Assembly: GCA_030544215.1 (NCBI GenBank)
Contig: JARZZO010000011.1
Coordinates: 42,251,001 to 42,315,000, forward strand
Origin: Zantedeschia hybrid cultivar
Taxonomy: Eukaryota; Streptophyta; Magnoliopsida; Alismatales; Araceae
Reading direction: 5' to 3'
DNA length: 64,000 nucleotides
Within the stretch, counting starts at the first letter, position 1; every line of letters begins with the position of its first letter. Below the pieces are notes generated by a model that was given only the letters and a program-made list of their open reading frames with translations, had not been told where the DNA came from and did no database searches. A program made the translations under genes and the position numbers. Positions 19,849 to 31,622 of this stretch are shown here, piece after piece.

Positions 19849-22800
19849 ATGTCGCACCATAACCCGTTGCGAGGCATACTTGATGCCAACCGTTTGACAG
19901 GCACCAATTACTCAGACTAGCTCAGAAACCTGAAGATAGTCCTCAGGTCTGAGCAGATTGCCTATGTCTTGGATAATGAACCTCCTGCTGAACCAGCATT
20001 GGATGCTCCAGAGGAGGAAATGATAGCGTATGAAAAATGGAAGGAAGATTCCACCATGGCCCAATGCTACATGTTAGCCTCGATGAGCAATGAGTTGCAG
20101 AGGCAACATGAAGAGATGGATGCTAGATCCATCATGCTCCATTTGAAGGAGCTATTTGGTGAGCAGAGCAGAACCGAACGATATGAGATATCGAAGAATC
20201 TGTTCAAGGCTCAAATGGCAGAGGGAACTTCAGTACAGAATCACGTGCTGAAGATGATTGAGTGGGTAGAGAGGCTGGATGCTCTTGGGATTACACTTCC
20301 CAAGGAGATGTACATAGACCTCGTGTTGTCTTCACTTCCACCATCATATGCTCAGTTCATCGTTAATTTTAACATAAACAAGATCTAGGCCACCTTAGCT
20401 GAACTGCTGAACATGTTAAAAACTGCTGAGGGGAACCTTGTGAAGGATAAACCCCAAGTCCTAATGGTTGGTAAGACCAACAGAAAAAGACTTGCAGTCC
20501 AAGCTTTTCGAAAGAATAAGAACAAGGTTCAGAGAAAGGCAAAGGTTCCCAAGAAAGACAAGGGTAAAAGTGCTGAGAAGGGTGATTGCTTCTACTGTCA
20601 CCAGAAAGGGCATTGGAAGAGGAATTGTAAAGAATACCTCAAGAACAAAGCTCAAGGAACTGTGAAGCAGCAGGACGCTTCAGGTATCTATATGATAGAT
20701 GTAAACTTGTCAATTAGAGATTGTACATCATGGGTATTAGATACTGGATTTGTATCCCATATCTGCAATTCTGTGCAGGCACTGACAAGAAGGCGTAAGC
20801 TGAGGACCGGCGAGGTGGAGCTGAGGCTAGGTAACGGCGCAAGAGTTGCGGCGATCGCTGTGGGGACAGTGAAGCTCAAGCTACCATCCGGAGACACATT
20901 TTTATTAGATGAATGTTATTATGTACCTAGCATAATAAGGAACATCATTTCTATTTCATGTTTAGATAGAATTGGATACAATTTATATTTTGGGAACAAC
21001 AGTTGTTCAATTTATTTCGGAAATAAATTAATAGCTTCTGCGATTTTGTCCAATGGATTGTATCTATGTGTCTCATGATAATTTACATATCAGTTCTTCA
21101 ATTAAAAGAAGTAAGTATGAAATGAATAAAGCCTACTTGTGGCATTGTAGGCTTGGACACATTGGTGAAAACAGACTCCAAAGGTTGCATAAAGATGGAT
21201 ATTTGGATCCATTTGATTATGAATCATATGCAACCTATGAGTCATGTTTAATGGGTAAAATGGCTAAGTCTCCATTTAGCGGAACTGGAGAATGAGCCAA
21301 AGGTATATTAGAACCCATACATTCAGATGTATGTGGTCCTATGTCAACCCAAGCCATTTGGTGGTTTCTCATACTTCATTACATTCACTGATGATTACTC
21401 AAGGTTTGGATATGTATACTTATTGAACTATAAATCTGAAGCCTTTGAGAAATTCAGAGAATTTAAGAATGAAGTAGAAAAATAAACAGGAAAGAGTATA
21501 AAAACCATCCGATCTGATCGGGGTGGTGAATACTTGAGTACAGAGTTCATTAAATACTTAAAGGATAACGGTATCCTTTATCAGCTTACACCTCCTTATA
21601 CACCTCAGATGAATGGTGTATCAGAAAGGAGAAATCGCACATTAATGGAAATGGTGCGATCTATGATGAGCATGTCCAAATTACCAGTGTCCTTATGGGG
21701 ATATGCACTTAGCTCGGCTACGTATATCCTGAACAAGGTACCCAGCAAATCTGTTGAGACCACTCCATATGAGATATGGAATGGAAGGAAACCAGACCTT
21801 AAACATGTTAAAGTCTGGGGATGTCCTGCTCATGTTAAAAGACATGACGCAGAAAAGCTGGAATCCAGAACTGACAAATGCAGATTTGTGGGATATCCAA
21901 AGGAAACTTATGGATATTACTTTTATCTTCCTGGCGAGCAAAAGGTGTTTGTGGCCAGGAGAGCTGTCTTTCTGGAAGAAGATTATATTCTCAAGAAGGA
22001 CAGTGGGAGTAAAGTAAGTCTGGAAGAAATTCCAGACCCAGAAACTGGCAATGGTTCATCAGATGAACCGTCAGTTTCTGAACCTGTTCAAAATGACACA
22101 CAGGAACCTCGTAGGTCTGAAAGAGTACCTAAACCACCAGAAAGATATGTGGGACATATTAATTTGGATGGTTCAAGGATACTCTATAATGAGGATGATG
22201 ATCCTAAGACTTACTAGGAGGCCATTGAAAGTCCAGAGGCCGGGAAATGGTGGGAAGCCATGAATTCTGAAATACAGTCCATGTACGTCAACCAAGTTTG
22301 GAACTTGGTAGATTTACCCGATGGTATAGTACCTATCGGCTGCAAATGGATCTTTAAAAGAAAGATCGGTGCAGATGGACGTATTGACACTTATAAAACG
22401 AGATTAGTGGTGAAAGGCTATCGTCAAAGACAAGGTGTTGACTATGACGAAACCTTTTCACCTGTTGCTATGATTAAGTCCATCAGAATTCTTCTCGCCA
22501 TTGCTGCCTACCATGATTATGAGATCTGGCAGATGGATGTGAAGACTGCATTCCTCAATGGAAACCTTGAGGAGGAGGTGTATATGATACAACCAGAAGG
22601 ATTCACATCCAAAGAATCTCCAGACATGGTATGCAAGTTGCAGAGGTCCATATATGGACTGAAGCAAGCATCCCGAAGCTGGAACATAAGATTTGATGAG
22701 GCAATCAAATCTTATGGCTTCATTAAGAATGAAGATGAGCCTTGTGTATACAAGAAAAATAGTGGGAGCGCAATCACATTTCTGGTTCTTTACGTTGACG

Positions 22801-23854
22801 ACATCCTACTCATTGGGAATGATGTAGGAATGATGTCATCAGTAAAGATATAGCTGTCAAAGAACTTCTCCATGAAGGATTTGGGAGAATTGGGAATGAT
22901 GTAGGAATGATGTCATCAGTAAAGATATAGCTGTCAAAGAACTTCTCCATGAAGGATTTGGGAGAAGCATCTTACGTATTGGGAATACGGATCTATAGAG
23001 ATAGATCAAAGAAGATGCTAGCTTTAACCGAATCGATGTACATAGAAACCATTGTCAAAAGGTTTGGCATGGAAAATTCCAAGAGAGGTCTCATACCGAT
23101 GAGACATGGAATTTCACTCTCTAAAGGTCGGTCTCCCAAGACACCTGAAGAGAGGGCAGTGATGGATAAAGTCCCCTATGCTTCTGCCATAGGGTCCATC
23201 ATGTATGCCATGCTATGTACCAGACCTGATGTAGCATATGCTCTAAGTGTTACGAGCAGACATCAGGCAGATCCAGGTGATGAACACTGGAAGGCTGTGA
23301 AATGCATCCTTAAGTACTTGAGAAGGACTAAGGATCTATTTATAGTTTATAGAGGAGGAGACCTAAAGCTGCAAGGATACACTGACTCGAGTTTTCAGTC
23401 TGATCTTGACGACAGCAAATCAACATCAGGTTTTGTTTTTACACTTAACGGGGGAGCAGTGAGCTGGAAAAGTTCCAAGCAGGAAACCACTGCTGATTCG
23501 ACAACGGAAGCCGAGTATATTGCTGCTCCTGAAGCCGCCAAGGAAGCTGTATGGATGAAGAAATTCATCGGCGATCTTGGTGTGGTGGAAAGCATATTTG
23601 GTCCCGTCCCACTGTTGTGTGACAACAATGGGGCGATTGCTCAAGCGAAAGAGCCGAGGTCTCATCAGAAGTCGAAGCACATTCTGCGGCGCTTTCATTT
23701 GATCAGAGAGATTATAGCTCGAGGAGATGTCGTGGTGGAAAGAGTTCCCTCAGGCGACAACATAGCAGATCCACTTACAAAGCCATTGTCTCAAAATGTC
23801 TTTGAGCGTCAGTTAGAGAATATGGGTATTATGTATAAAAGTGATTGGCTTTAG
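19849..23854 (+). pseudogene. Copia gag-pol of element C, many lesions
   Basis: Starts MSHHNPLRGILDANRLTG. Gag is full length, unlike A and D, with zinc knuckle CFYCHQKGHWKRNC. Protease reads WVLDTG. Integrase (NGVSERRN), RT (YVDD) and RNase H follow. Breaks seen: TAG at 19918-19920 (Trp position), TAG at 20386-20388, frameshift near 21065, TGA at 21293-21295, frameshift near 21355, TAA near 21482, TAG at 22215-22217, TAG at 22851-22853, and a 77-bp tandem duplication that shifts the frame. The last frame ends SDWL at 23854. Not functional. Confidence 0.95.
22812..22965 (+). repeat. 77-bp tandem duplication inside the RT of element C
   Basis: Copies 22812-22888 and 22889-22965 look identical. 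Both include the same internal TAG, so that nonsense mutation came before the duplication. 77 is not a multiple of three, so it adds a frameshift just after YVDD. Confidence 0.95.
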
Positions 23855-23868
23855 ACCAAGTGGGAGAT

Positions 23869-25420
23869 TGTCAGTATTAGATGGTCTCAAAGCCAATCCG
23901 ATACTATGTACTGATTCAAATTATTAATAAATGGCAATAATTCATTGTGTGTAATTAATTCGATCTGTGTTTATCGTATCATGATGAAGTCCTTGAACAT
24001 ATGCAATAGTCTTCGGATTATGATGAGATCATAATTACGGGACTGAAGACTTATAAACACATGTTCTTAATTGTTCCTAGTCATAGGATGTTTGAGATAG
24101 GACATCGAACATCCAGATAGACTAGTATAGGTTACTTCAGCTCATATGATGAGGGTGACTGATCCCATAAGTCACTTGTGTGGAGACACTATGCTGAACC
24201 TATAGGTGCTCATTGGTGAATGAGTTCACTGAATTGATCCGACTATGAATCGTTGGATGGTAATCACCTCATTGTTAACCAGCTCGATTCATTTGTCACG
24301 GTTGCGTGCATGATCCTTGGACCTGAGACTCCAAAGATATCTTGTTGGTAGGTTCCTGAGCTTTGACCTTGACGAACGAATCCCTAAACATGGGTTATCA
24401 ATAAGTCAAGCGATCGGGTTCAGGGAAGTGCCCTCGAAGGTAATTGTGTGTTCAATACGGGATCATCCGCTCTCGGTAGTTTGAGAGAGAATGTTCTGGG
24501 AATGATGCGCTTAAAGTCCCTGGCCAGGGCGGACTCTGTAATCGATAAGGAGTTATCGGATTCAGATTAGCGGCATCTGATTCAAGTGAATCGACCAAAT
24601 AGGGTTTAACAGTAAACCATGCCCTAGGTCAATTCGGGAACATTGTACGGATGAAGGATTATATCCGCGCGCTAACCGATGACAGAAAGGTTCCAATAGA
24701 GGGTTGCGATAACCCTAGTGCCATCCAGGATCACGCGATGTTGCTTGGCATCCAACGTGATCGGCAGTCCGTCCGAATTTATTGTGGGACATTAAATTTG
24801 GCTGATTAATTGAATATAAGGATATTAATTAATTCAGTGGGTCAGTAAAGGGTTACTGGACTTAATGGGCTATTAACTGGACTGGTATTTGGGCCTAGAG
24901 GGTTACACGCAAATGGTTTTCAAGTTGATGGATAATCCGACAGGATTTCGGATAAGTCTGGATTTTTATGAAAAACCGCAAACAGAGTTCTTATAAAAGA
25001 ACGGATTCTACGTCCGGGGCCAACAACCCTGACCTAACCGTCATTCGTTCTTTCTCTCTTTCTCTCTCTTCTGGGCGTGCAGTTCCCAACTGCTCCACCT
25101 TCCGTTCGACAAGGATTCCGAATCCGCATGTCGCGGTGGATTACGCGCAGTCAGATGGGATCTACGAATGCCACAGCGAGCGAGGAAGCGAGGACGATCC
25201 ATCGCGAGGAGAACCGCGTGGATATTGCTAGAGGTCGGGCATCTGCGCGACTTGCGGCATCGCTCCGACGGAACCGAAAAACGGACGCGGATTCGAATCC
25301 GCGCAAGGTAAATTCGATTTACACCGGTTTTATTTTAATGATCGAAACGGGACAGATCCGATCCCGAATATTTTGTTCCGCTGCATTTTAGGATCGAATC
25401 CCGACACAGCGATCCCAACA
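23869..25420 (+). mobile_element. 3' LTR of copia element C
   Basis: 1552 bp, with numerous scattered substitutions against the 5' copy. TATA box at 24992-24999. Ends CCCAACA before AGAGT. Confidence 0.95.
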
Positions 25421-25425
25421 AGAGT

Positions 25426-26085
25426 ACCCTATCATAGGATCTATCATGTATGACATGCTATGTATATGGCCTGATGTTGCATTTGCTCTAAGTGTTACGA
25501 GCAGATTTCAGGCTGATCCAGGCGAAGAGCACTGGAAGGCAGTGAAATGTATCCTTAAGTACTTGAGAAGAACTAAGGATATGTTTATTGTCTATGGAGG
25601 AGGTGACTTGAAACTGCGAGACTTTACTGACTCGAGTTTCCAGTTAGATCCAGATGATAGCAAGTCTATATCTGGATTCGTGTTTACTTTGAACGAAGGC
25701 ACAGTGTGCTGGAAGAGTTCCAAGCAAGCAACCACTGCAGATTCGACGACTGAAGCTGAGCACATCGCTGCAGCTGAAGCTTTCAAGGAAGTAGTGTGGT
25801 TGACGAAGTTTATCACCGACCTTGACATAGTTCCCTACATCTTTGATCATGTTCCGCTGTTGTATGACAACAATAAGACTATTGCACAAGTGAAAGAGCC
25901 GCGGTCTTATCAGAAATCGTAAGATATTCTGAGGCGCTTTCATCTTATCCAAAGGAGATGTAGTAGTGGAAAGAGTTCCATCCGTCGACAATGTAGCAAA
26001 TCCACTGACAAAGCCATTGGCTCAAATTGTGTTTGAGCGTCACCTAGAGTCTGTAGGCTTACTGTATAAAAGTGATTGGCTTTAG
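25426..26085 (+). pseudogene. Element A pol, 3' part: RNase H end
   Basis: Continues A's frame after the C insertion with PYHRIYHV-like decay and then MYDMLCIWPDVAFALSVTSRFQ, the conserved region before RNase H. Near 25942, 18 nt of the C sequence are reduced to 4 (net loss 14 nt), shifting the frame; element D has the same change. The final residues SDWL end at TAG 26083-26085. Polypurine tract TCCAAGTGGGAGAT follows at 26086-26099. Confidence 0.9.
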
Positions 26086-26099
26086 TCCAAGTGGGAGAT

Positions 26100-27537
26100 T
26101 GTTAGTCTTAGGTGGCCTACAAGCCAATCTGACTATGTAAATCTTGTTCATTTATTAATATAATGGCATAATATTCATTATGTGTAAATCACATTAATTA
26201 TCGTTTCATAATGAAGTCCGTGAATATGTGCTATAGTGATCAGATTATGATGAGATCATACTAATGAGATTGATCACTTAAACACACATTCTTAATCGTT
26301 CATAGTGGGAGGATATCCAGGAAGGACATCGGATATCTGGTTAGACTAGTACAGATTACTCCTACTCATATGATGACGGTGACTGATCTCATAAGTCAGT
26401 TGTGTGGAGACACTAAGGCGAATCTGTAGGTGCTCATTGGAGAATGAGTTCACTGAACTGATCCGACTGAATCACTTGATGGTATTGTACCTCACTGTCA
26501 ACCAGCTTGATTCTATTGTTGCAGTTGCGTAGATCGTCCTCGGACCTGAGACACCAAGGACACCTTGTCGGTGGACTTCTGTGCTTTGACTTTGGTTTAC
26601 GAATCTTTAGCCACAGGATTCTAAAACGCCAAGGATTGGGTACAGCAGAATACTGTCGAAGGGAATTGTGTGTCAATAAGGAATCATTCGCTCTCAGTAC
26701 TTAGAGAGAGAATGCTCTAGGAAGGTTGCACGGAAGTCCCTAGCCAGGGCGGACGATAATATCGGGAAATGAGTTTTCCGATATTTATCAGCGGCATCCA
26801 ATCCAAGTGAGTCGACTTGTTAGGGTTTGACAGCACGCCATACCCTGAGTTGACTCGAGAGCATTGTACAAATGAAGGATTATATCCACGTAGTAACTGT
26901 CGGCGGAAAGGTTCCAAGAGTGGGTTACTTAGCCCTGATACCTTCCGGGTTCACGCGGTGTTGCTTGGCACCCAACGTGATCGGAGGCCAGATCGAATTC
27001 GATGTGCGACATCAATTTGATTGATTAATTAATTAATAAAGGGTTATTAATTGATTAATAAAGCCAGTGAGGAGTCACTGGGCTTATTGGGCTATTAACC
27101 GGACTGGTAATTGGGCCTAGAGGGTCACGCGCAAATGATTCTCAAGGCGATGGATAAATAAGTGGGTTTTATACAAACTGGGGGTTTTTATGAAAAACCG
27201 CGCGGTTAGTATAAAATATAGCAAACGGGCTGAGCAGGCTAAGCTGCTGCTAACCCTAGCCACCCCTCCTCTGTTTCTCTCTCTCTCTGGCGTGCCAAAC
27301 AGATCCAGATTTGCTCCGCCGCTTCTTCGACTCCCGTTCGACGGGAAATCCTTCGCGCGTTGCGACGATCGATGCGGCGATCGGCGGAGGTTTCGTGGGC
27401 TGCGAAGAACGAGAAACGTGAGGATATCTATCGCGAGGAGGATCGCGTGGACTTCACTAGAGGTCGAGCGCTTCCGTTTTTATTTTTATTTTTATTTCCG
27501 TTGCGCGGGGGATCCGGAGAAACCCGAGAACCCAACA
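26100..27537 (+). mobile_element. 3' LTR of copia element A
   Basis: 1438 bp, TGTTAGTCTTAGG...CCCAACA, with TATA at 27210-27217. It lacks about 115 bp near its 3' end that the 5' LTR keeps. The next bases (CGCAC) are the start of the flank; the matching duplication on the left is outside the window. Confidence 0.93.
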
Positions 27538-28006
27538 CGCACCTCTCCTCAAGAAAATTAAAGAGAGTAGCAAAAAGTAAGCACTCTCAATGGCAAATGC
27601 CCAAATAAATTAAAAAGCCGCGCTAAAAAGTCCTTTACACCAGAAAATACGACCAAGTCGTGAAAAGTGCTGAGTCGGGGCGGGAGCTAAAAAATGGTCT
27701 TCGCTGACTAATCGGGAAATCTCTTTTTCTCTTCTCTTCCCCAGGTAGTCTTATCTAGAGGGTTAGTAAAGGCAAGGATATAACGGAAAGGGTGAAAACG
27801 AGTTCTAAGCGTGCCAATTTGCATGCACGATCACTTGTCGCGAATCAAAGTATTATGGGAAATGAGAACTTTAGCTTAATCAATCAGCTACCGCTTAAAT
27901 TGTTAGTGATAGATAACTACAAATGAAACATGATAATTCATTGTTTATCCTAATTTTTCTCCTATTTGCACTGCTAAGGGACTAGCAATGAATAAGTTTG
28001 GGGGTG
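27538..28006 (+). mobile_element. 3' internal end and polypurine tract of an old gypsy element H
   Basis: No frame is open. The end GGGACTAGCAATGAATAAG, then AAGTTTGGGGG (27994-28004) and GTGTGATAAG, matches the polypurine tract and LTR start typical of Athila/Tat gypsy elements (from memory). Element A lies in this element's internal region, so the rest of H would be left of the window. Confidence 0.55.
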
Positions 28007-29811
28007 TGATAAGTTGATAATTTTGATCATTTAAGGGCAATCGCACACATCATACTCACGATTTTCTCTGAAAAATAGCATGAAATGATAGATAATTTTG
28101 TACTGATCTCAATGGTTCTAATTTCGTAAAATCCCGAGTTAAAAACATCCTCATTTCATGTGAATAACGGAGTATAACGCATTTTTGGTTTTTCGGCAAA
28201 ATCGAGATGATAAATAATCTCTTTGTGCATAAAAATAATATTATTCACAATAAAACTCTAATTTATATTTATTTTTGTGCAAACAGGACATGAAGAAGAT
28301 CTGGCATGGTTGGTTAAGTTCCTGAAGATTTGTGGAAGGTCTAGTGTTCGAATCTCGGCAAAAATAACTTTATTTTGACAAAAAGATCAAAGCAGGGGTA
28401 AAATGGATATTTATTACCCTAAAAAGAGTTGCCCTAATTCTTACCCAAGAAGAGGACAAGAAGAGCAGCCGCCACCCCCATTCCCTCCTTTCTCTATTTT
28501 GAAAATTTCTCTCCTTTTAAAAAGCCACCTCTTCCTTCTTTTTGGCTTTCTCTCTCTCTCTCTGACTTTTTCCTCTCCTTCTTCTTAATTTCTCCCTCAC
28601 GCATCTCTACTATCTCTCTTCCTTTTCTTCCTTCCTCTCTCACCCGTTTTCTCTCCCTCTTTCTCTTTTCTATTTTGTCTTCTTCTTCTTCGTCCTTTTC
28701 TTCCTCGCTTTCTTCATCCCTCTCTCTCTCATCCGTTTTCTCTCCCTCTTTCTCTTTTCTGTTTTGTCGTCTTCTTCTTCGTCCTTTTCTTCCTCCCTCT
28801 CTTCTTCCCTCTCTACCTTTCCTCTTCCTCTCTCTCATCCTTTTTCCCTTTCTCTCTCACGCATCCCTCTTTGACAGATCCCCTCTTCCTTTTCTTCCTC
28901 TACGTCTCTCTCTCTTCTTTTTTATCCCCTCCTCCCTCTTCTCTCCTCTACCTTAGCCAATACCAGCAGCCATCGTACGCCTCGGTGCCCACACATGAGC
29001 GGGAAGCTCGTACTAGCAACAGCGCCGCCGCCCACGTGTCACCTGCGCGAAAGCTGCGAACCAGGGCATCGTCGCCCGTGCCCGCGAGGGAGCCCACCGC
29101 CGTCAGCCGCAGCACACGCGGCAGCCCCACGTACACCCCGCGCAGAGGGCATCATCACCTGTGCCCGCGAGGGGGCCTGCCTGCCATGTTTTTTCCCACC
29201 CGGTCTCCTGCAGCGCCAGTGTACGGCATACGAGGACCGAAGCCCACGCCAGCATCCGGCGCACCATGCCCCAATGCCATCGGACCAGTGTGCCCATCGC
29301 TCCACTGCTCCAACAGAGCCCCTGTTTGCTGTTATCATTTGTTTTATTTTTTTTATTTTATTTTTTTTGTTATTAGATGGTTGTTTTGACTAGGTTTAAG
29401 TATTTCTTAGTAGGTTAAAGTTAGAAAGTCTGTAATATTATTTCTTGTTTCAGTTTATTAATGGCATCGTGTTAAAGTTGCAAAGAGTTAAAGAGGGGTG
29501 TGTTTTAATTAAGATTTTTCATGTGTGGTTATATTTATTTTCTAAGAAGTATTTCACATAATTAGTTTTTGTTACCTTAGGCATTTTAGTTAATTGGCTT
29601 GCTGTTTAAATAGGTAATTAATTAGTTCATTCAAATCCTCACCTGTTTTAGATAATTAAAAATCACAAGGTTTTCAAAATTAAAATTTTATTTCCCTGTA
29701 AATCCGACCTGATTTCACTACTTACTACTTTCAAATAATGATGTGTGAGAATTGGAATTTAAAGTTGATGTTCGTGCATGTTTAACGACACATGATTTCA
29801 AACTATCATCC
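28007..29811 (+). mobile_element. Probable LTR of gypsy element H, 3' limit unresolved
   Basis: Starts TGATAAGTTG after the polypurine tract. It contains an AT-rich 5' part, a strongly pyrimidine-rich segment (about 28485-28960), a GC-rich part (28970-29330) and an AT-rich end. Open frames here (e.g. 28871-29389, 28995-29393) are low-complexity by-products. No second copy is in the window, so the LTR end could not be placed. Confidence 0.45.
28485..28960 (+). repeat. Pyrimidine-rich CT tract with a ~89-bp duplication
   Basis: TTCCTCTC-type sequence throughout. A block around CCGTTTTCTCTCCC at about 28644 recurs 89 bp later at about 28733. Confidence 0.75.
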
Positions 29812-30378
29812 ACCTCTTCCAGAAGTCTCTAGAAGGAGAAGCATTAAGATGGTTCTCTTCCTTGCCGGCCAAAGACCTAATCAATTTTGATATGGTCTTT
29901 GGTAAATTCATCACTCACTTCAACCATATGACAATCATGCCTCCCATCTTGTTTGATCTCGTAATGGAGAAGTTGAAGCCCGAAGAGGACTTCACGTATT
30001 TTGCCAACAGGTGGAGGGCAATGGCCTCTAGGGTAGAAGTGGCGATTCCCGAATCTCAAGCTATCACCATATTGGTCAATAACACTACCCCGCAGCTTCG
30101 AGCCATTCTCATGCTGAGCGAATTTCATATATTGGCATAACTTTATAATCGAGCTCAAGTAGTTCAATCTCAAATCTGGAGTTCCACTTTACCACCCTTC
30201 TTTGAAAATCAGAACAAGAATAAGAAGACCACACAAACTCCACTCATAGAGGGAATAACTATCAATATACAGGTGAGTGTCTTGGGGCATCTTATTATGT
30301 CACCCAATCCTATGCCCAGATCAGACAACCAATCCAATCAGAAACCACATTCAGCAGTTCTCCCTTCAACTAGCTACA
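29812..30378 (+). pseudogene. Gypsy (Ogre/Tat-like) gag fragment
   Basis: Reads EGEALRWFSSLPAKDL, then LKPEEDFTYFANRWRAMASRVE, and continues through stops to SYM. It is clearly related to the gag at 45246-45909 (same positions: EGPALEWFFSLEPSK, KLDEDFITFANRWRGVAEKVK), so it is a second, older Ogre-like gag. It has stops at about 30138 and 30380 and no N-terminal part. It is cut at 30378 by the LTR of G. It may belong to H or to another lost element. Confidence 0.8.
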
Positions 30379-30501
30379 TGTAGACACACTAATTTTGACA
30401 TCATTTTGAGTAATTTTATATCATATAATAATGCTCCAAAGTGGTTTGATATTTAATCATTAATTGATCTTTTATTTAATTTTCTAGAATAATTCTTTTT
30501 C

Positions 30502-30800
30502 TAAATAACGTCATCCAAAGAAGACGCCATTTAAGTTTATTAATGAAATTGATTTTAACTCAGATTTTTAATCGAATATGAAATTATCCTAAAAGATGTC
30601 GTCCAAAGGAGATGCCATTTAGGATTTTAATCCTAGTTTGATTTTTAATTTGATTTTTAATTAATTTATTAATTGACTGAAAGATGTCTGTCCATCACGA
30701 CACCATTTAAGTTTCTTAAGTATTTCTCTTTCTTCTTCTTGAATTTATCTTTATCTTAATTAAGCTAAAAGACGTCTCCTTTAGGTGACGCATTTTAGCT
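30502..30800 (+). promoter_or_regulatory. Four YGTC-N10-GACR inverted motifs in the U3 of element G
   Basis: CGTC/GACG (30509-30526), TGTC/GATG (30597-30614, with G-U), TGTC/GACA (30685-30702), CGTC/GACG (30773-30790). The spacer is exactly 10 nt each time. Outer flanks also pair, with different sequences: TAAAT/ATTTA, ATCCTAAA/TTTAGGAT and AGCTAAAA/TTTTAGCT; unit 3 is weaker. Each 3' half is followed by CATTT-like sequence. Confidence 0.8.
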
Positions 30801-30922
30801 GATTACATATAATGATGAATTAGCTTGTGTTTATCTTGTTTCTTCGGTTGGATTAGTTTAAAATTCTTTCATGTTGATCCATAAGTGGCTGTGAATGCAC
30901 GTGAGAGCCTTAAACTCAACTC

Positions 30923-30930
30923 TATATAAA
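30923..30930 (+). promoter_or_regulatory. TATA box of element G LTR
   Basis: CTATATAAAAC context about 545 bp into the LTR. Confidence 0.65.
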
Positions 30931-31622
30931 ACATATCCTTGGTCAGAAATTTATGGGAGCGACGACGTCCAAAGGCAAAAAGCATTCAAGCAATGAAGGA
31001 TCGAGGCGCTACGCGACTACTTTGAGGAAAGGGAAAGCTTCATCATCTTCATTCTTCAAGATCATTCAAGAACCAAGGCTTTTAGGGGCCATTCAACTTA
31101 GTCTTCTCAATTAATTCCTTATTAATCTCTGCATTTTTTTTTTCTTTCATTGATTTCATCATATTAGTTTCATAGTTCTGTTCATCACATCACTTCATGT
31201 TATTCACACAACACTAGCATATTTTTCTAACCCACATACTAAGGATTTTAAAGACCACAAAACAAGTGAGTTCATCTTGTTTGAATTGCATGATTAGAAT
31301 TCTCATTAGAATAGATACTACCTCCATTTAGTTCTTATTAGTCTTTCTCTTCTTTTCGTCTCATTCTTTGCAAGGTGCAAAGGAGTATCAGATGATCAAG
31401 AGGAGGGAATTAACGAAGAAGATATGAACGATCCTCAAAGTCCAATCAGCATTCAAAGCAAGAACAAGATTAAAATGGCTCTTTTTCTTCGGCTAGCTGA
31501 AGAAAAGGAATCAAGAACTTCAACATCTCCCACGTCTGAAACAGGTAAGTGATCATCCTTTTATCTTTTGAAGTTTTTTAGTCAAAAGCTTTCTGGCAAT
31601 CACACTTAGTTTTAATAGGTTT

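Larger units (their letters stand above)
15995..25420 (+). mobile_element. Complete Ty1/copia LTR retrotransposon C, nested in element A
   Basis: 9426 bp with LTRs of 1552 bp each, beginning TGTTAGTATTAG (5') and TGTCAGTATTAG (3') and ending CCCAACA. The target duplication AGAGT is at 15990-15994 and 25421-25425. Primer site, leader, broken gag-pol and polypurine tract (ACCAAGTGGGAGAT, 23855-23868) are present. The family is related to A, B and D: all LTRs begin TGTTAG and share AAGCCAATC shortly after, but the leader stem-loops carry a different loop sequence. Confidence 0.97.
30379..31622 (+). mobile_element. 5' LTR of Ogre-type gypsy element G, first part
   Basis: Starts TGTAGACACAC and is interrupted by E at 31622; it resumes at 43443 and ends near 43502, giving about 1304 bp in total. 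TATA box TATATAAA at 30923-30930. Upstream of it lie four inverted motifs spaced about 85-90 bp apart (30502-30800). The target duplication cannot be checked because the 3' end is outside the window. Confidence 0.75.

Noticed and set aside
28871..29393. Open frames of 132-172 codons in the GC-rich part of the H LTR
   Set aside because: Two overlapping frames of similar length on the same strand, low-complexity composition, no domain and no start context; they look like composition effects.
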